From positions 558,001-622,000 of the forward strand of contig NZ_BMUZ01000004.1 in assembly GCF_014650455.1 (NCBI RefSeq): a stretch of 64,000 nt of DNA, given 5' to 3'. Shown piece by piece: positions 34,454 through 43,212 of this stretch (within the stretch, counting starts at the first letter, position 1; every line of letters starts with the position of its first letter). The translations under genes and the position numbers were made by a program. The DNA comes from Streptomyces xanthochromogenes (GTDB taxonomy: Bacteria > Actinomycetota > Actinomycetes > Streptomycetales > Streptomycetaceae). The notes beneath the pieces are model-generated. The model searched no databases, had not been told where the DNA came from, and saw only the letters and a list, made by a program, of their open reading frames with translations.

Positions 34454-35812
34454 TCAGCGGGGCGTACGGGCGACCACCACGCCGGCGTCGTCGCGGCGGG
34501 TCGCGGCCTGGCGCAGCAGGCTCGCGGCGATCACCCCGGGCGGATGGTGCAGCAGCCCCGCCAGGTCGGCGGCGCTCCAGCGTTCGCTCAGCCCGTCGGA
34601 GTGCATGACGAGAACGCCGGTGGCGGGCAACTCGGTTTCATACGTGCGCAGTTGACGCATTTGATGGCCGACGATACCGGGCTGGGACATCAGCGTGGTG
34701 CGGTCCGCCGCGGTGACCAGGGCCGCCGTGATGTTGCCGATTCCGCAGAACAGCAGCCGCCCGTCCGGCTCCAGACGTGCGATGGCAACGGCGGCGCCGC
34801 GGGTGCCGCGCAGCGCCCGGTGCACGTGCTCCATCACCTGCCCGGGGGTGCGGCCGGTCGCGGCATGGAATGCCTGGACGGCGGCCTGCGCGGCCAGTGC
34901 GGCCTGCGGGCCGTGCCCGAGCCCGTCACAGCACATCACGAGCAGGCCCTCCCCGCGCCCCGGCACCGCGGCCCGCACCGGAGCCGTCCGGCCGGCCACG
35001 GCGGGCCGGACATCGCTCGGGCCCGGCCACGCCGGTGCTTCCGGCGGGGTCCCGGCGCGCGACGGGACGGCCGGCCGCGCCTGGTACGAGCGGGGGTTGG
35101 TCAGGGCCGACCAGCTGGGGCGTTCCGCGCCGGACCGGCCTTGCGTGGAGGCCCCGCCCCCTCGCGGTCCGGCCGTCGGCACATGGTCTCGGGCGGCCGG
35201 TACGTGACCGCCGCCCGTCACGCGCTCGCTGCCGACCGGTGCATGGCCGCCGCCGGACGGCACATGTCCGCTGTCGGCGCGTGCGGCCCAGGCGTCACCG
35301 CAGGTCTGTTCGCCGCTGATCGGCCGGGTGAGGCCCGCCACCGCCGGCTCGCCGCTCGCGGACCGCGGCGCGGGACGCGGCCAGAAGCGGGCGAGTTGGA
35401 TCGTGCCGGTACCGGGCCGGGAGTGGATGTCGAAGGTGTCGGCGAGGCGCTGGACCGCGCCCAGGCCGATGCCCAGGGTGCCGCTGGTCGACATCCCGTC
35501 GCGCAGGGCGGCCGGGATGTCGGCCATGCCGGGGCCGCCGTCGACGGCGATCACCTCCACCCCGGCCGACGCGTCCGCTCCCGGTTCGGGGTGCGTGCGC
35601 ACCACCCGCAGCAGGAGGGAGCCGTCGATGGCGTGCTTGGTGAGATTGCCGGTCAACTCGGCTACCGCGAGGACCAGTTGGGCGGTCCGCTGCTCACCCA
35701 GGCCGACCCTTCGCCCCAGCGCGGCGGCCGCGCCCCTGGCCGCTTCGGGCTGGTCGCGGAACCAGGCCACGTCCTCGTAGTCCACCAGGACCGGTGGACG
35801 GGTGAGGGTCAT
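34454..35812 (-). CDS. Anti-sigma-type ATPase fused to PP2C phosphatase (stressosome output)
   Basis: A 452-residue fusion. The N-terminal HATPase domain (about 1-140) has VLAVAELTGNLTKHAIDG and GTLGIGLGAVQRLADTFDI. A Gly/Pro/His-rich linker (about 150-270) contains degenerate repeats built on GHVP (GHVPSGG, GHAPVGS, GHVPAAR, DHVPTAG). The C-terminal half (about 280-452) is a PP2C/RsbX-like phosphatase with VMCCDGLGHGPQAALAAQAA, LFCGIGNITAAL, VMHSDGLSERW and terminal RRDDAGVVVARTP. ATG 35812 overlaps the RsbT stop by 4 nt. RsbX-type enzymes reset stressosome proteins by dephosphorylation, which fits its place after RsbR-RsbS-RsbT. Confidence 0.9.
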   Translation of the reverse strand: MTLTRPPVLVDYEDVAWFRDQPEAARGAAAALGRRVGLGEQRTAQLVLAVAELTGNLTKHAIDGSLLLRVVRTHPEPGADASAGVEVIAVDGGPGMADIPAALRDGMSTSGTLGIGLGAVQRLADTFDIHSRPGTGTIQLARFWPRPAPRSASGEPAVAGLTRPISGEQTCGDAWAARADSGHVPSGGGHAPVGSERVTGGGHVPAARDHVPTAGPRGGGASTQGRSGAERPSWSALTNPRSYQARPAVPSRAGTPPEAPAWPGPSDVRPAVAGRTAPVRAAVPGRGEGLLVMCCDGLGHGPQAALAAQAAVQAFHAATGRTPGQVMEHVHRALRGTRGAAVAIARLEPDGRLLFCGIGNITAALVTAADRTTLMSQPGIVGHQMRQLRTYETELPATGVLVMHSDGLSERWSAADLAGLLHHPPGVIAASLLRQAATRRDDAGVVVARTPR

Positions 35813-36222
35813 CGGCCCCACTTGGTGATGGTGACGGTGGTGCCCTCACCGGGCGTGGTGTCCAGGACGAAGTCGTCGACCAGGCGTTTGGAGCCTGACA
35901 GGCCGAGGCCCATGCCCGTGCCGGAGGTCCATCCGTCGGTCAACGCCAGGTCCACGTCCGCGATCCCCGGACCGTGATCGGCGAAGGAAAGCCGTACGCC
36001 GCGCCTGGCGCGTTCCTCCACCAGGAGGGCGGTCATCGTGCCGCCGCCTCCGTGGACGAGGGTGTTGCGGGCCAGTTCGCTCGCGGCGGTGATCAGCTTG
36101 GTCTGGTCCACCAGGGAGAGCCGGCACTGCTGCGCCAGCACGCGCACCTGCTGGCGGGCTTGCACCACCCCGGCGGTGGTGGTGATCTCCAGTACCTCCG
36201 AGGTACGGGAGGGGCCGGTCAT
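35809..36222 (-). CDS. rsbT: RsbT-like serine/threonine kinase (stressosome switch)
   Basis: Cytoplasmic HATPase-fold kinase, 137 residues, the usual RsbT length. ATP-binding motifs: LITAASELARNTLVHGGGG, FADHGPGIADVDLALTDG and GTGMGLGLSGSKRLVDDF. In the Bacillus paradigm RsbT phosphorylates RsbR and RsbS and, once released, activates a phosphatase. It is coupled by 4-nt overlaps to the RsbS-like gene upstream and the ATPase/PP2C fusion downstream, a classical rsbRST order. Confidence 0.93.
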   Translation of the reverse strand: MTGPSRTSEVLEITTTAGVVQARQQVRVLAQQCRLSLVDQTKLITAASELARNTLVHGGGGTMTALLVEERARRGVRLSFADHGPGIADVDLALTDGWTSGTGMGLGLSGSKRLVDDFVLDTTPGEGTTVTITKWGR

Positions 36223-36623
36223 GCGTGGGCCACGGCATCCGGCGCGGTGCCCTCGGAGCCCCGCTCGACCCGGTCGTCCTCCAGCATGCGCAGCCCCTTG
36301 TCCAAGGTGAGCGCGGTCCTCACGCCACCGAGGGAGAGGCCCAGTTCGACCAGGGTGATGGCGACGGCCGGACGCATGCCCACCAGGACGGTCTGCGCGT
36401 CGAGCAAGCGGGACAGCGAGGCGATGGTGGCCAGCATCCGCCCCACGAACGAGTCGACGATCTCCACGGCGGTGATGTCGATGACCACGCCGTGCGCCCC
36501 GCTGTCCACCACCGCCTGGGCCAGGTCGTCCTGGAGCAGCAGCACGTCCTGGTCGTCCAGGTCGGTCTGGATGGACACCAGCAGTACCTGCCGGATCCTC
36601 AGGATGGGAACCCGTTCGGTCAC
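36219..36623 (-). CDS. rsbS: RsbS-like STAS stressosome scaffold
   Basis: Single STAS-domain protein, 134 residues from GTG 36623 (VTERVPILRIRQVLLVSIQT). VVIDITAVEIVDSFVGRML contains Ser 58, equivalent to the RsbT-phosphorylated Ser of Bacillus RsbS. VLVGMRPAVAITLVELGLSL completes the fold. With RsbR it would build the stressosome core that holds RsbT. GTG overlaps the RsbR stop by 4 nt. Confidence 0.93.
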   Translation of the reverse strand: MTERVPILRIRQVLLVSIQTDLDDQDVLLLQDDLAQAVVDSGAHGVVIDITAVEIVDSFVGRMLATIASLSRLLDAQTVLVGMRPAVAITLVELGLSLGGVRTALTLDKGLRMLEDDRVERGSEGTAPDAVAHA

Positions 36624-37474
36624 CGCGCACCGGCCTGCGGCGCCGTACGCGAGACGGTGGTGCCGGATCGGCGCAGCGCGTGGCGCAGGGCGTCGGCGAG
36701 CGTGGACTTGGTGACGATGTCTCCGAAGTCGATGCCAAGGGCGACGATGGTCTGCGCGATCTGCGGACGGATGCCGGAGATCGTGCACTCGGCGCCCATC
36801 AGACGCGCCGCCACCACCGTCTTCAGGAGGTGCTGGGCGACTTCGGTGTCCACCGTCGGGACACCGGTGATGTCGATGATCGCCTGCTCCGACCCGGTGT
36901 CGATGAGCGCCTGGAGCATCTTCTCCATCACCACCATGGTGCGCGCCGAGTCGAGGGTGCCCACCAGGGGGACGCCGATCACGCCCTCCCACAGCTTCAC
37001 GACGGGGGTGGACAGTTCGAGGAGTTGCTCCGCCTGCGCGGCAATCAGCTCCTCGCGGGTGCGGGAGTAGACCTCGATGGTGAACAGGCCGAGGGTGTCA
37101 AGGAGGGCGGCGAACCGCAGGTACGCATCGGCATCGCTGTCCTCGCCGACGAGGGACGGCTCCAGAACCTGCTTGAGCGCGAACACGCTCACCGCGGTCT
37201 CGGTGGGAGTGAAGCCCTGCAGGGCCCGGTTGCGGGACAGTTCGGTCAGCAGCGCACGTACCTCACCGAACGCTTCGTCGTACCCGTCCACACTGCCGTC
37301 GCTCAGCGCGGCGACCAGCGCGGCGTAGATCTCGCGCAATTCGCGCTCGACCTCGGCACGGGCCACCCGTCCGCCCAGCGAACCGGTCACCTTCTCCGCC
37401 CACTCCGCGCCCAGGTCTTCACCCCGGCCCGACAGCAGAGCGATCAGACGTTCCGAGACGTGCTTGTCGGCCAC
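36620..37474 (-). CDS. rsbR: RsbR-like stressosome sensor
   Basis: Stressosome sensor, 284 residues. A helical N-terminal domain of the globin-like RsbR type (about 1-150; VADKHVSERLIALLSGRGED) is joined by a helix to a C-terminal STAS domain with IIDITGVPTVDTEVAQHLLK and ECTISGIRPQIAQTIVALG. Thr residues in DTEV and CTIS correspond to the two RsbT phosphorylation sites of Bacillus RsbR. GTG 37474 is chosen as the start of the conserved domain. First gene of the rsbRST operon. The signal sensed cannot be told from sequence. Confidence 0.92.
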   Translation of the reverse strand: MADKHVSERLIALLSGRGEDLGAEWAEKVTGSLGGRVARAEVERELREIYAALVAALSDGSVDGYDEAFGEVRALLTELSRNRALQGFTPTETAVSVFALKQVLEPSLVGEDSDADAYLRFAALLDTLGLFTIEVYSRTREELIAAQAEQLLELSTPVVKLWEGVIGVPLVGTLDSARTMVVMEKMLQALIDTGSEQAIIDITGVPTVDTEVAQHLLKTVVAARLMGAECTISGIRPQIAQTIVALGIDFGDIVTKSTLADALRHALRRSGTTVSRTAPQAGAR

Positions 37475-37699
37475 AGGGCTCCTCTCTTCGCGGGGATCGA
37501 GCGACCCCACCGGAACTTTAAGCCATCCGAGGAGGCGGGGTGATCGCCCCCCGGGCAGCCGGCCGGCCGAGCCCGGCACCGCTGCGGCGCACCGGAGAGG
37601 GCAAAGACCGTTGCCCGGCCGAGAAACTTGTAAACAGCCGCCTCGAACGTGTGTGGGCTTGTCACACGGGGGCATTCGGTGGCTCGGAGGTTGATAACT

Positions 37700-37861
37700 A
37701 TGGTTCCCCTGCTTCTCGTTCTTCTGCTGGCTCTGATCCTCTTCGGCGCGGGTTTCGCACTGAAGGCTCTCTGGTGGATCGCGATCATCGTGCTCGTCGT
37801 CTGGCTGGTCGGCTTCGTCGCCCGGCCCAAGGGAGGAAGCGGCCGCTGGTACCGCTGGTAG
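37700..37861 (+). CDS. Small hydrophobic membrane protein (DUF5670-like)
   Basis: A 53-residue protein with two short hydrophobic segments (MVPLLLVLLLALILFGAGF and LWWIAIIVLVVWLVGFVAR) and a basic tail ending GRWYRW. ATG 37700 has a GGAGG site 9 nt upstream. This matches the small stress-associated hydrophobic proteins common in Streptomyces. It is divergent from the stressosome operon and followed by a strong terminator. Confidence 0.8.
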   Translation: MVPLLLVLLLALILFGAGFALKALWWIAIIVLVVWLVGFVARPKGGSGRWYRW

Positions 37862-37886
37862 GCGCACGGCGCGCAATTGCCGAAAT

Positions 37887-37922
37887 GTGGGCTCCCCGTC
37901 AGGAACAAGGCGGGGAGCCCAC
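37887..37922. terminator. Strong bidirectional terminator hairpin
   Basis: GTGGGCTCCCCG (37887-37898) pairs perfectly with CGGGGAGCCCAC (37911-37922), a 12-bp stem with a 12-nt loop. It lies between the small hydrophobic protein gene and the convergent monooxygenase gene and can serve both. Confidence 0.85.
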
Positions 37923-38004
37923 AGGCATGTTGTCGCCCGGGAATTCGCCGGCGCCCGAAAACGTGGTGCGGCATTTCCCTGGCAAAGGCATCGCATTGGG
38001 GATT

Positions 38005-39132
38005 TCAGCCGGTCATGTCGGCTGCGAAGTCGGGCAGTTCGGCCGAGATCAGTTCTTCGGCGCCGTGGTCCAGGAGCTTCTGCATCTCGTGGGATCGGGG
38101 GACCATCGTCGCCTCGTAGGCGCGGACGGCGTCGGCGACCGTGTCGTTGTGCGCAAGCGCCAGGGCGAGTTCGCAGGCGTCGAGCAGGGCGAGGTTGACT
38201 CCGACTCCGAGCGGCGGCATGAGGTGGGCCGCGTCGCCGAGCAGGGTGACGGCGGGGTTCTGGTCCCAGGTGTGCGGTACGGGCAGGGCGTGGATGGGCC
38301 GCTGCACGTACGGGCCGTCGTTGTCGGTGATCATCCGGCGCAGCCGGGGCGACCAGTCTCGGTACCGGTCGAGGAGGAGCGCGCGGATGCCGGCCGTGTC
38401 CTGGGCGGTGAGGCCGGCGTCGGTGATCCAGCCGGAGGGGACGCGCTGGACGAGGTGGACGCGGACGTGGCCGCCGCTGTTGCGCTGGGCGAACAGGCCG
38501 CGCTCGCCGTCGGCCACGCCTGCGCCGCCCTGGCCGACGAGTTCGGCGATGTCGGGGTGTTCGTTGTCGACGTCGTGGAACCACGCCTCCAGGAAGCTGA
38601 CACCGCTGTACTCGGGGGTGGCGTCGGAGACCGCACGACGGACGGTGGACCAGGCGCCGTCCGCGCCGATGACGAGGTCGGCCTCGACCACGGTCCCGTC
38701 GGCGAAGCGCAGCCGCCGGGGACCTTCGGCGGGCCAGTCGACGGAGCGGAGGGTGTGACCCCAGCGCACGGTGCCTGGCTCCAGGGAGTCGAGGAGGAGG
38801 TCTCGAAGGTCGCCGCGGTCGATCTCGGGCTTGAAGCGTTCGTCCGCGTCCGGGGTGTGGTGGAAGAGCAGCTTCCCGGCCGGATCCAACTGGCGCATCT
38901 CCTGCCCCTCGGGCCGGGACAGACGGACGAACTCGTCCAGGAGTCCGGCTTCGCGCAGCGCGAGTTGACCGTCGCCCTCGCGCAGGTCGAGGCTCCCGCC
39001 CTGGTCGCGGGCTCCGGGTCCGTTCTCGCGGTCGTGCACGGCGACGGCGATGCCGTGCCGCTGCAGGATGCGGGCGCAGGTGAGGCCGCCGGGGCCGGCG
39101 CCGATGATCGCGATGCGCGGGGTGGGGTTCAT
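38005..39132 (-). CDS. FAD-dependent monooxygenase (TetX-like)
   Basis: Flavin-dependent aromatic hydroxylase-type enzyme, 375 residues. The FAD-binding fold starts with IAIIGAGPGGLTCARILQRH, the second motif is ADLVIGADGAWSTVRRAV near residue 155, and the third is VTLLGDAAHLMPPLGVGVNL near 295. DQGGSLDLREGDGQLALREA near residue 43 is characteristic of the TetX subgroup, some of which hydroxylate tetracyclines; the substrate here is unknown. Divergent from a TetR at 39426-39438, the usual arrangement for repressor-controlled detoxification. Confidence 0.92.
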   Translation of the reverse strand: MNPTPRIAIIGAGPGGLTCARILQRHGIAVAVHDRENGPGARDQGGSLDLREGDGQLALREAGLLDEFVRLSRPEGQEMRQLDPAGKLLFHHTPDADERFKPEIDRGDLRDLLLDSLEPGTVRWGHTLRSVDWPAEGPRRLRFADGTVVEADLVIGADGAWSTVRRAVSDATPEYSGVSFLEAWFHDVDNEHPDIAELVGQGGAGVADGERGLFAQRNSGGHVRVHLVQRVPSGWITDAGLTAQDTAGIRALLLDRYRDWSPRLRRMITDNDGPYVQRPIHALPVPHTWDQNPAVTLLGDAAHLMPPLGVGVNLALLDACELALALAHNDTVADAVRAYEATMVPRSHEMQKLLDHGAEELISAELPDFAADMTG

Positions 39133-39382
39133 GGTGTGCTCCGTTCATAACCGTGGACGGCCGGGATCGATCCGGCGTGCGCGGCGCTGAAGAGGTGTCG
39201 GTGGGCCGCGCGGACCGGAGTGTTTTCCCGGCGGGTGATGGCGCGGGTGGGCCGGGCTTCCGAGCGGCGCTTCGATGACGACGAGCGCTGCCGCAGCCGC
39301 AGCCGGGCCGCGGAGATCTGGCCTCGCACGGCGCCGATTCCGCCGGCCGGGCTCCTCCTCCAGAAAAGCACAACGAATCACT

Positions 39383-39401
39383 AAGTGCAACGGTTTCACT
39401 T
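39383..39401. promoter_or_regulatory. Inverted repeat between monooxygenase and tetR genes
   Basis: AAGTG (39383-39387) and CACTT (39397-39401) form a short inverted repeat around 9 nt, close to the tetR promoter region. It is a candidate operator for the divergent pair. A TATGAT box at 39425-39430 ends 7 nt before the tetR ATG 39438, suggesting a leaderless transcript. Confidence 0.45.
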
Positions 39402-39437
39402 TTAAAGTCGAGCAACCTTAACGGTATGATCGGCCGT

Positions 39438-40064
39438 ATGCCCGAGAGCCAGTCCCCCACCGCAGCGCCGACGGGGCGCCGCGAGCGCAAGAAGGCCGCC
39501 ACCCGACAGGCCATCGCCGACGCGGCGCTGCGCCTGTTCCTGGAGCGCGGATACGACGACGTCGGCATCCGTGAGATCGCGGACGAGGCGGACGTGTCCA
39601 CCACCACCCTGTTCAAGCACTTCCCGGTCAAGGAGGCCCTCGTCTTCGACGAGGAAGCCGACCAGGAAGCCCGCCTGCTCGCCGCCGTGCGCGAACGCCC
39701 GGCGGGGCAGTCGATCCCCGCGGCCCTGTGCGAGCACGCGCTGCGCTACCGCATGGCGGCGACCGGCACGGACGCGCGCTTCACCGCGTTCTTCGAGCTG
39801 ATCAACACCACCCCGGCGCTGCGCGACTACGTGCAGGCCATGTGGCTCCGGCACACCGGAGCACTCGCCCGCGCGATCGCGCAGGAGTGCGGCCTGCCCG
39901 AGGACGATCCCGGCTGCACGGCACTGGCCCACTTCGCACTCGAAGCACCCCGCGTCGCACGCGGCCACGACGACCCCCGCCAAGCCGTCACCCGGGCCTT
40001 CGACCTGCTCGAACACGGTTGGCGGCCGACCCCCTCGAAGCGAACACGCTCCAGCGGCCGCTAG
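39438..40064 (+). CDS. TetR-family regulator
   Basis: Repressor of 208 residues from ATG 39438 (MPESQSPTAAPTGRRERKKA); ATG 39426 is alternative. HTH: YDDVGIREIADEADVSTTTL, followed by FKHFPVKEALVFDEEADQE, a pattern common in TetR proteins that control flavin monooxygenases. The C-terminal domain contains FFELINTTPALRDYVQAMWL. Divergent from the TetX-like gene, its probable target. The C-terminal tail is basic (SKRTRSSGR). Confidence 0.9.
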   Translation: MPESQSPTAAPTGRRERKKAATRQAIADAALRLFLERGYDDVGIREIADEADVSTTTLFKHFPVKEALVFDEEADQEARLLAAVRERPAGQSIPAALCEHALRYRMAATGTDARFTAFFELINTTPALRDYVQAMWLRHTGALARAIAQECGLPEDDPGCTALAHFALEAPRVARGHDDPRQAVTRAFDLLEHGWRPTPSKRTRSSGR

Positions 40065-40125
40065 GCCGGCCCGTTCCCGCCGCGCCCTACACCGCGCCGG
40101 GCACCGCCCGCTGATCCGGACCGTC

Positions 40126-40251
40126 CTACGAGGCCGGCGGGCGGATCAGAGCGTTGTGGGCGAGTTGTTCGGTGATGTGTGCGGTCCAGCCGGTGATGCG
40201 GCTCATCACGGCGTGCCGCAGGGGCGTGTGCAGGGGCGAAGCGGTGGTCAT
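40126..40251 (-). pseudogene. prpC: Truncated C-terminus of 2-methylcitrate synthase
   Basis: A 41-codon frame from ATG 40251 ends RITGWTAHITEQLAHNALIR, which matches the conserved C-terminal helix of citrate/methylcitrate synthases (RITGWxAHIxEQ). Nothing of the remaining roughly 340 residues is present. It lies just downstream of prpB, where prpC normally sits, so the gene was largely deleted while its end and a start-like sequence remain. The identification rests on about 24 residues but fits position exactly. Confidence 0.72.
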
Positions 40252-40291
40252 GGGGTCCTCCAGCACGGGGTACGGGCCGCGCGGACGGACG

Positions 40292-41197
40292 TCAGTCACC
40301 GGGCGGGAGGGTGAAGTCCGCGACGGCGTTGTCATAGGCGGTGTAGTCGGCATAGCCGAGGACCTCGTAGAGCCGGGACCGGGTCTGCATGCGAGGCACC
40401 AGGGACTCCTGGGTGCCTTCCGCCGCCAGCGTCCGCAGCCCGTCCTCGACGGCCCCGTTGGCGAGACGGAACAGGGTCACCGGGTAGAGCGCGATGTTGT
40501 AGCCGAGGCTCTCCAGTGCGGTCGTGGTCAGCAGGGGACTCTTGCCGAACTCGGTCAGGTTGGCGAGCAGCGGCACGTCGAGGGCCTCGCGGAACGCCTC
40601 GAACTCGGCTTCTCCCGAGAGCGCTTCGGGAAAGACGGCGTCCGCTCCGGCGTCGACGTACGCCTTCGCCCGCTCGATGGCGGCGTCCAGCCCTTCCACG
40701 GCGCGCGCGTCGGTGCGGGCCATCAGCAGGAAGTCGTCGTCGCGCCGGGCGCCGACGGCGGCGCGGATCCGCCGGACCATCTCGTCGCGGGTCACGAGCG
40801 TCTTGCCGTCGAGGTGCCCGCAGCGCTTGGTGGCGGTCTGGTCCTCCAGGTGCATCCCGGCGAGCCCGGCGTCCTCGAAGAGCTGGACGGTGCGGGCGGC
40901 GTTCACGGGTGCGCCGAATCCGGTGTCGGCGTCGATGAGGACCGGCAGATCGGTGACCCGGGTCACCTGCTGGGCCCGGGCCGCGATCTCGGTGGATGTG
41001 GTCAGGCCGATGTCCGGCAGGCACAACTCGGCTGCGAGGACGGCCCCGGAGAGGTACACGGCCTCGAAGCCGTGCTCCTGGATCAGCCGTGCCGTGTACG
41101 GGTTGACCGCTCCCGGCATGCGCAACAGCCGCCCCGAAGCGAGCCCTTCGCGCAGGGCCCGGCGGCGTCCGGTGGGCGTGGTGCGGGTGTGCGGCAT
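40292..41197 (-). CDS. prpB: Methylisocitrate lyase
   Basis: Cleaves 2-methylisocitrate to pyruvate and succinate in the methylcitrate cycle of propionate degradation. 301 residues, normal length. Motifs: MPGAVNPYTARLIQEHGFEA, DADTGFG with metal-binding Asp, the isocitrate-lyase-superfamily signature KRCGH near residue 120, and ARTDARAVEGLDAAIERA. ATG 41197 overlaps the prpD stop by one base (TGATG). The following prpC is reduced to a stub, so this cycle cannot be completed from this locus alone. Confidence 0.93.
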   Translation of the reverse strand: MPHTRTTPTGRRRALREGLASGRLLRMPGAVNPYTARLIQEHGFEAVYLSGAVLAAELCLPDIGLTTSTEIAARAQQVTRVTDLPVLIDADTGFGAPVNAARTVQLFEDAGLAGMHLEDQTATKRCGHLDGKTLVTRDEMVRRIRAAVGARRDDDFLLMARTDARAVEGLDAAIERAKAYVDAGADAVFPEALSGEAEFEAFREALDVPLLANLTEFGKSPLLTTTALESLGYNIALYPVTLFRLANGAVEDGLRTLAAEGTQESLVPRMQTRSRLYEVLGYADYTAYDNAVADFTLPPGD

Positions 41198-42723
41198 CAG
41201 AAAAGTCCTTTCGGGAGCGTCGCGTCGTACGCGGCGACCGCTTCGGTGTCGGCCTCCGGGAAGAGGCCCGTGAGCGCCTCGGTGTCCAGCTCGGCCAGAC
41301 GGCTCGCCGTGCCGAGGAACGCGTCCTGGCCGGCCGGGGTCACGATGCCCTCGGTGAGGGTGCGGAACTTGCCGGTGTAGCCGTCGCGGTCGAAGGGCCG
41401 GGCACCGGACGGATGGGCGTCGGCGACGGCGAGTTCGTCCTCCAGGACCGTGCCGTCGTCCCGGGTGATCACGGCCCGGCCGCCGAAGGCGCGCCGTGCC
41501 GGGTCCGGGTCGTGGTAGCGGCGGGTCCAGTCCGGGTCCTCGACCGTGGAGATCTTCTGCCACAGCTCGACCGTCGAGGGACGCCGGGCCCGCTCACGGG
41601 CGTAGGACCGCTCGTGGTGCCAGACGCCGTCCTCCAGGGCGACGGCGAAGATGTACGGCACCGAGTGGTCGAGGGTCTCGCGGCCGGCGGCCGGATCGTA
41701 CTTCTGCGGATCGTTCGCGCCCGAGCCGATCACGTGGTGGGTGTGGTGGCTGGTGTGCAGCACCACCGAGCGCACCCGGTCGAGCGGTCCGGCCTTTTCG
41801 CGCAGCCGCCGCGCGAGGTCGATGACCGCCTGTGCCTGGTACTCGGCCGAGTGTTCCTTGGTGTACGTGTCGAGGATCGCCCGGCGTGCCTCGCCGGGCT
41901 CCGGCAGCGTGACCGTGTACGCGGCGCCGGGCCCGTCGAGCATCCGGGCGAGGAAGCCGTCCTCACCCTCGTAGATCGGCGACGGCGCGCCTTCTCCGCG
42001 CATCGCGCGGTCCACCGCCTCGATCGCCGCCTTGGCCGCGAAGGCGGGGGCGAACGCCTTCCAGCTGGAAATCTCGCCCTTGCGGGACTGCCGGGTCGCG
42101 GTGGTGGTGTGCACCACCTGTCCGACCGCCTGGTACACCGTCTCGACCGGCAGCCGCAGCATCGCCCCGATTCCGCACGCCGTCGCGGCGCCGAGGTGCG
42201 CCACGTGGTCGATGCGGTGGGCGTGCAGGCAGATGCCCTTCACGAGCGCGACGTGGATCTCGTACGCGGCGACGATGCCCCGGAGCACGTCCGCCCCGGA
42301 ACATCCGGTGTGCTGGGCGACGGCGAGCAGCGGCGGGATGTTGTCGCCCGGGTGGGAGTAGTCGGCGGCCAAGTAGGTGTCGTGGAAGTCGAGTTCGCGC
42401 ACCGCGGTGCCGTTGGCCCAGGCCGCCCACTCCGGGGAGATCCGTCCGCGTGTGCCGAACACGGAGGCACCCGGGGCGGCCCGGTGCGGCGCGGCCTGCG
42501 TGCGGGCCACGGCGACCGGTCGGCGGCGCAGGGAGGCGATCGCCACCGCCGCGTTGTCGATCACGCGGTTGACGGCCATCGCGGCGGCCTCCGGGTCGAG
42601 CTCCGCGGCCTCCTGGGTGGCGGTGGCAACGGCGGCCAGCCGCCAGGCAAGCTGCTCCTGGCGGGGCAGCCGGTCGGCGCTGGGGTGGACACGTACCTGA
42701 TGGTCGATCACGAGGCTCCTCAT
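41197..42723 (-). CDS. prpD: 2-methylcitrate dehydratase (MmgE/PrpD family)
   Basis: Dehydrates 2-methylcitrate in propionate catabolism; 508 residues. Family marks: [20 protein letters not shown] near residue 93, [20 protein letters not shown] near 115, [20 protein letters not shown] near 170 and [20 protein letters not shown] near 215, with [15 protein letters not shown] further on. ATG 42723 begins the first conserved stretch. It leads the prpD-prpB operon, divergent from the remnant of a RamB-like regulator. Confidence 0.93.
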   Translation of the reverse strand: MRSLVIDHQVRVHPSADRLPRQEQLAWRLAAVATATQEAAELDPEAAAMAVNRVIDNAAVAIASLRRRPVAVARTQAAPHRAAPGASVFGTRGRISPEWAAWANGTAVRELDFHDTYLAADYSHPGDNIPPLLAVAQHTGCSGADVLRGIVAAYEIHVALVKGICLHAHRIDHVAHLGAATACGIGAMLRLPVETVYQAVGQVVHTTTATRQSRKGEISSWKAFAPAFAAKAAIEAVDRAMRGEGAPSPIYEGEDGFLARMLDGPGAAYTVTLPEPGEARRAILDTYTKEHSAEYQAQAVIDLARRLREKAGPLDRVRSVVLHTSHHTHHVIGSGANDPQKYDPAAGRETLDHSVPYIFAVALEDGVWHHERSYARERARRPSTVELWQKISTVEDPDWTRRYHDPDPARRAFGGRAVITRDDGTVLEDELAVADAHPSGARPFDRDGYTGKFRTLTEGIVTPAGQDAFLGTASRLAELDTEALTGLFPEADTEAVAAYDATLPKGLF

Positions 42724-42949
42724 GGGTGCACGGACGGGCCGAGACCGCTGTCCCGGGCCTCGTGCCCTTCACCACGATCATTTCCACGCCCGGCCCGTGA
42801 GCCACCCCTCCCATCTGCGAAATCCGTCCGCCCGTGCGCCGCGGAACTGCGAATGCTGCGAAAGGTGCGGATGGTGGCTTCACCACACGGGCACCGACGC
42901 GGCGCAAGGAGTGCCGGAGCCACTCCAGCGGACAAGGAGGCGCATCGCC

Positions 42950-43138
42950 ATGGCGCGGCCTCCCCTTCGGAAGATCTGCGCGCACGCCGAACTGCGCAGG
43001 CTGCGCACCGAGCGCGGCACGACCCGGGTCGAACTGGCCCGTGTACTCGGCATCTCGACGTCCAACGGGCCCGTCCACCGGCCGACGGCCGACTGTCCGT
43101 CGACCCCGACCGGCGGACCCACGTGCCCCACGCGGTGA
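42950..43138 (+). pseudogene. Truncated RamB/XRE-type short-chain fatty acid regulator
   Basis: ATG 42950 has an AAGGAGG site. The product starts MARPPLRKICAHAELRRLRT and contains ERGTTRVELARVLGISTS, the XRE helix-turn-helix of regulators that accompany prp operons. The normal continuation after GISTS (recognition helix and the large ligand domain) is lost. The sequence jumps to an unrelated short tail; in another frame the tail reads SVDPDRRTHVPHAVNTAG. An internal deletion of a roughly 450-residue gene would explain this. It is divergent from prpD, the expected place for its regulator. Confidence 0.7.
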
Positions 43139-43212
43139 ACACGGCGGGCGAGCGGGGGTGACCCCGGCCGGGCCGCCGGACGACACGGTCCGGGGTCCGG
43201 CCGGAAGCGGCG

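Noticed and set aside
36620..39631. A 1003-codon open frame on the minus strand spanning rsbR and the monooxygenase gene
   Set aside because: Only its last 284 codons (rsbR) show family resemblance; the rest is out of frame with the monooxygenase and reads as Arg/Pro-rich shadow sequence of high-GC DNA.
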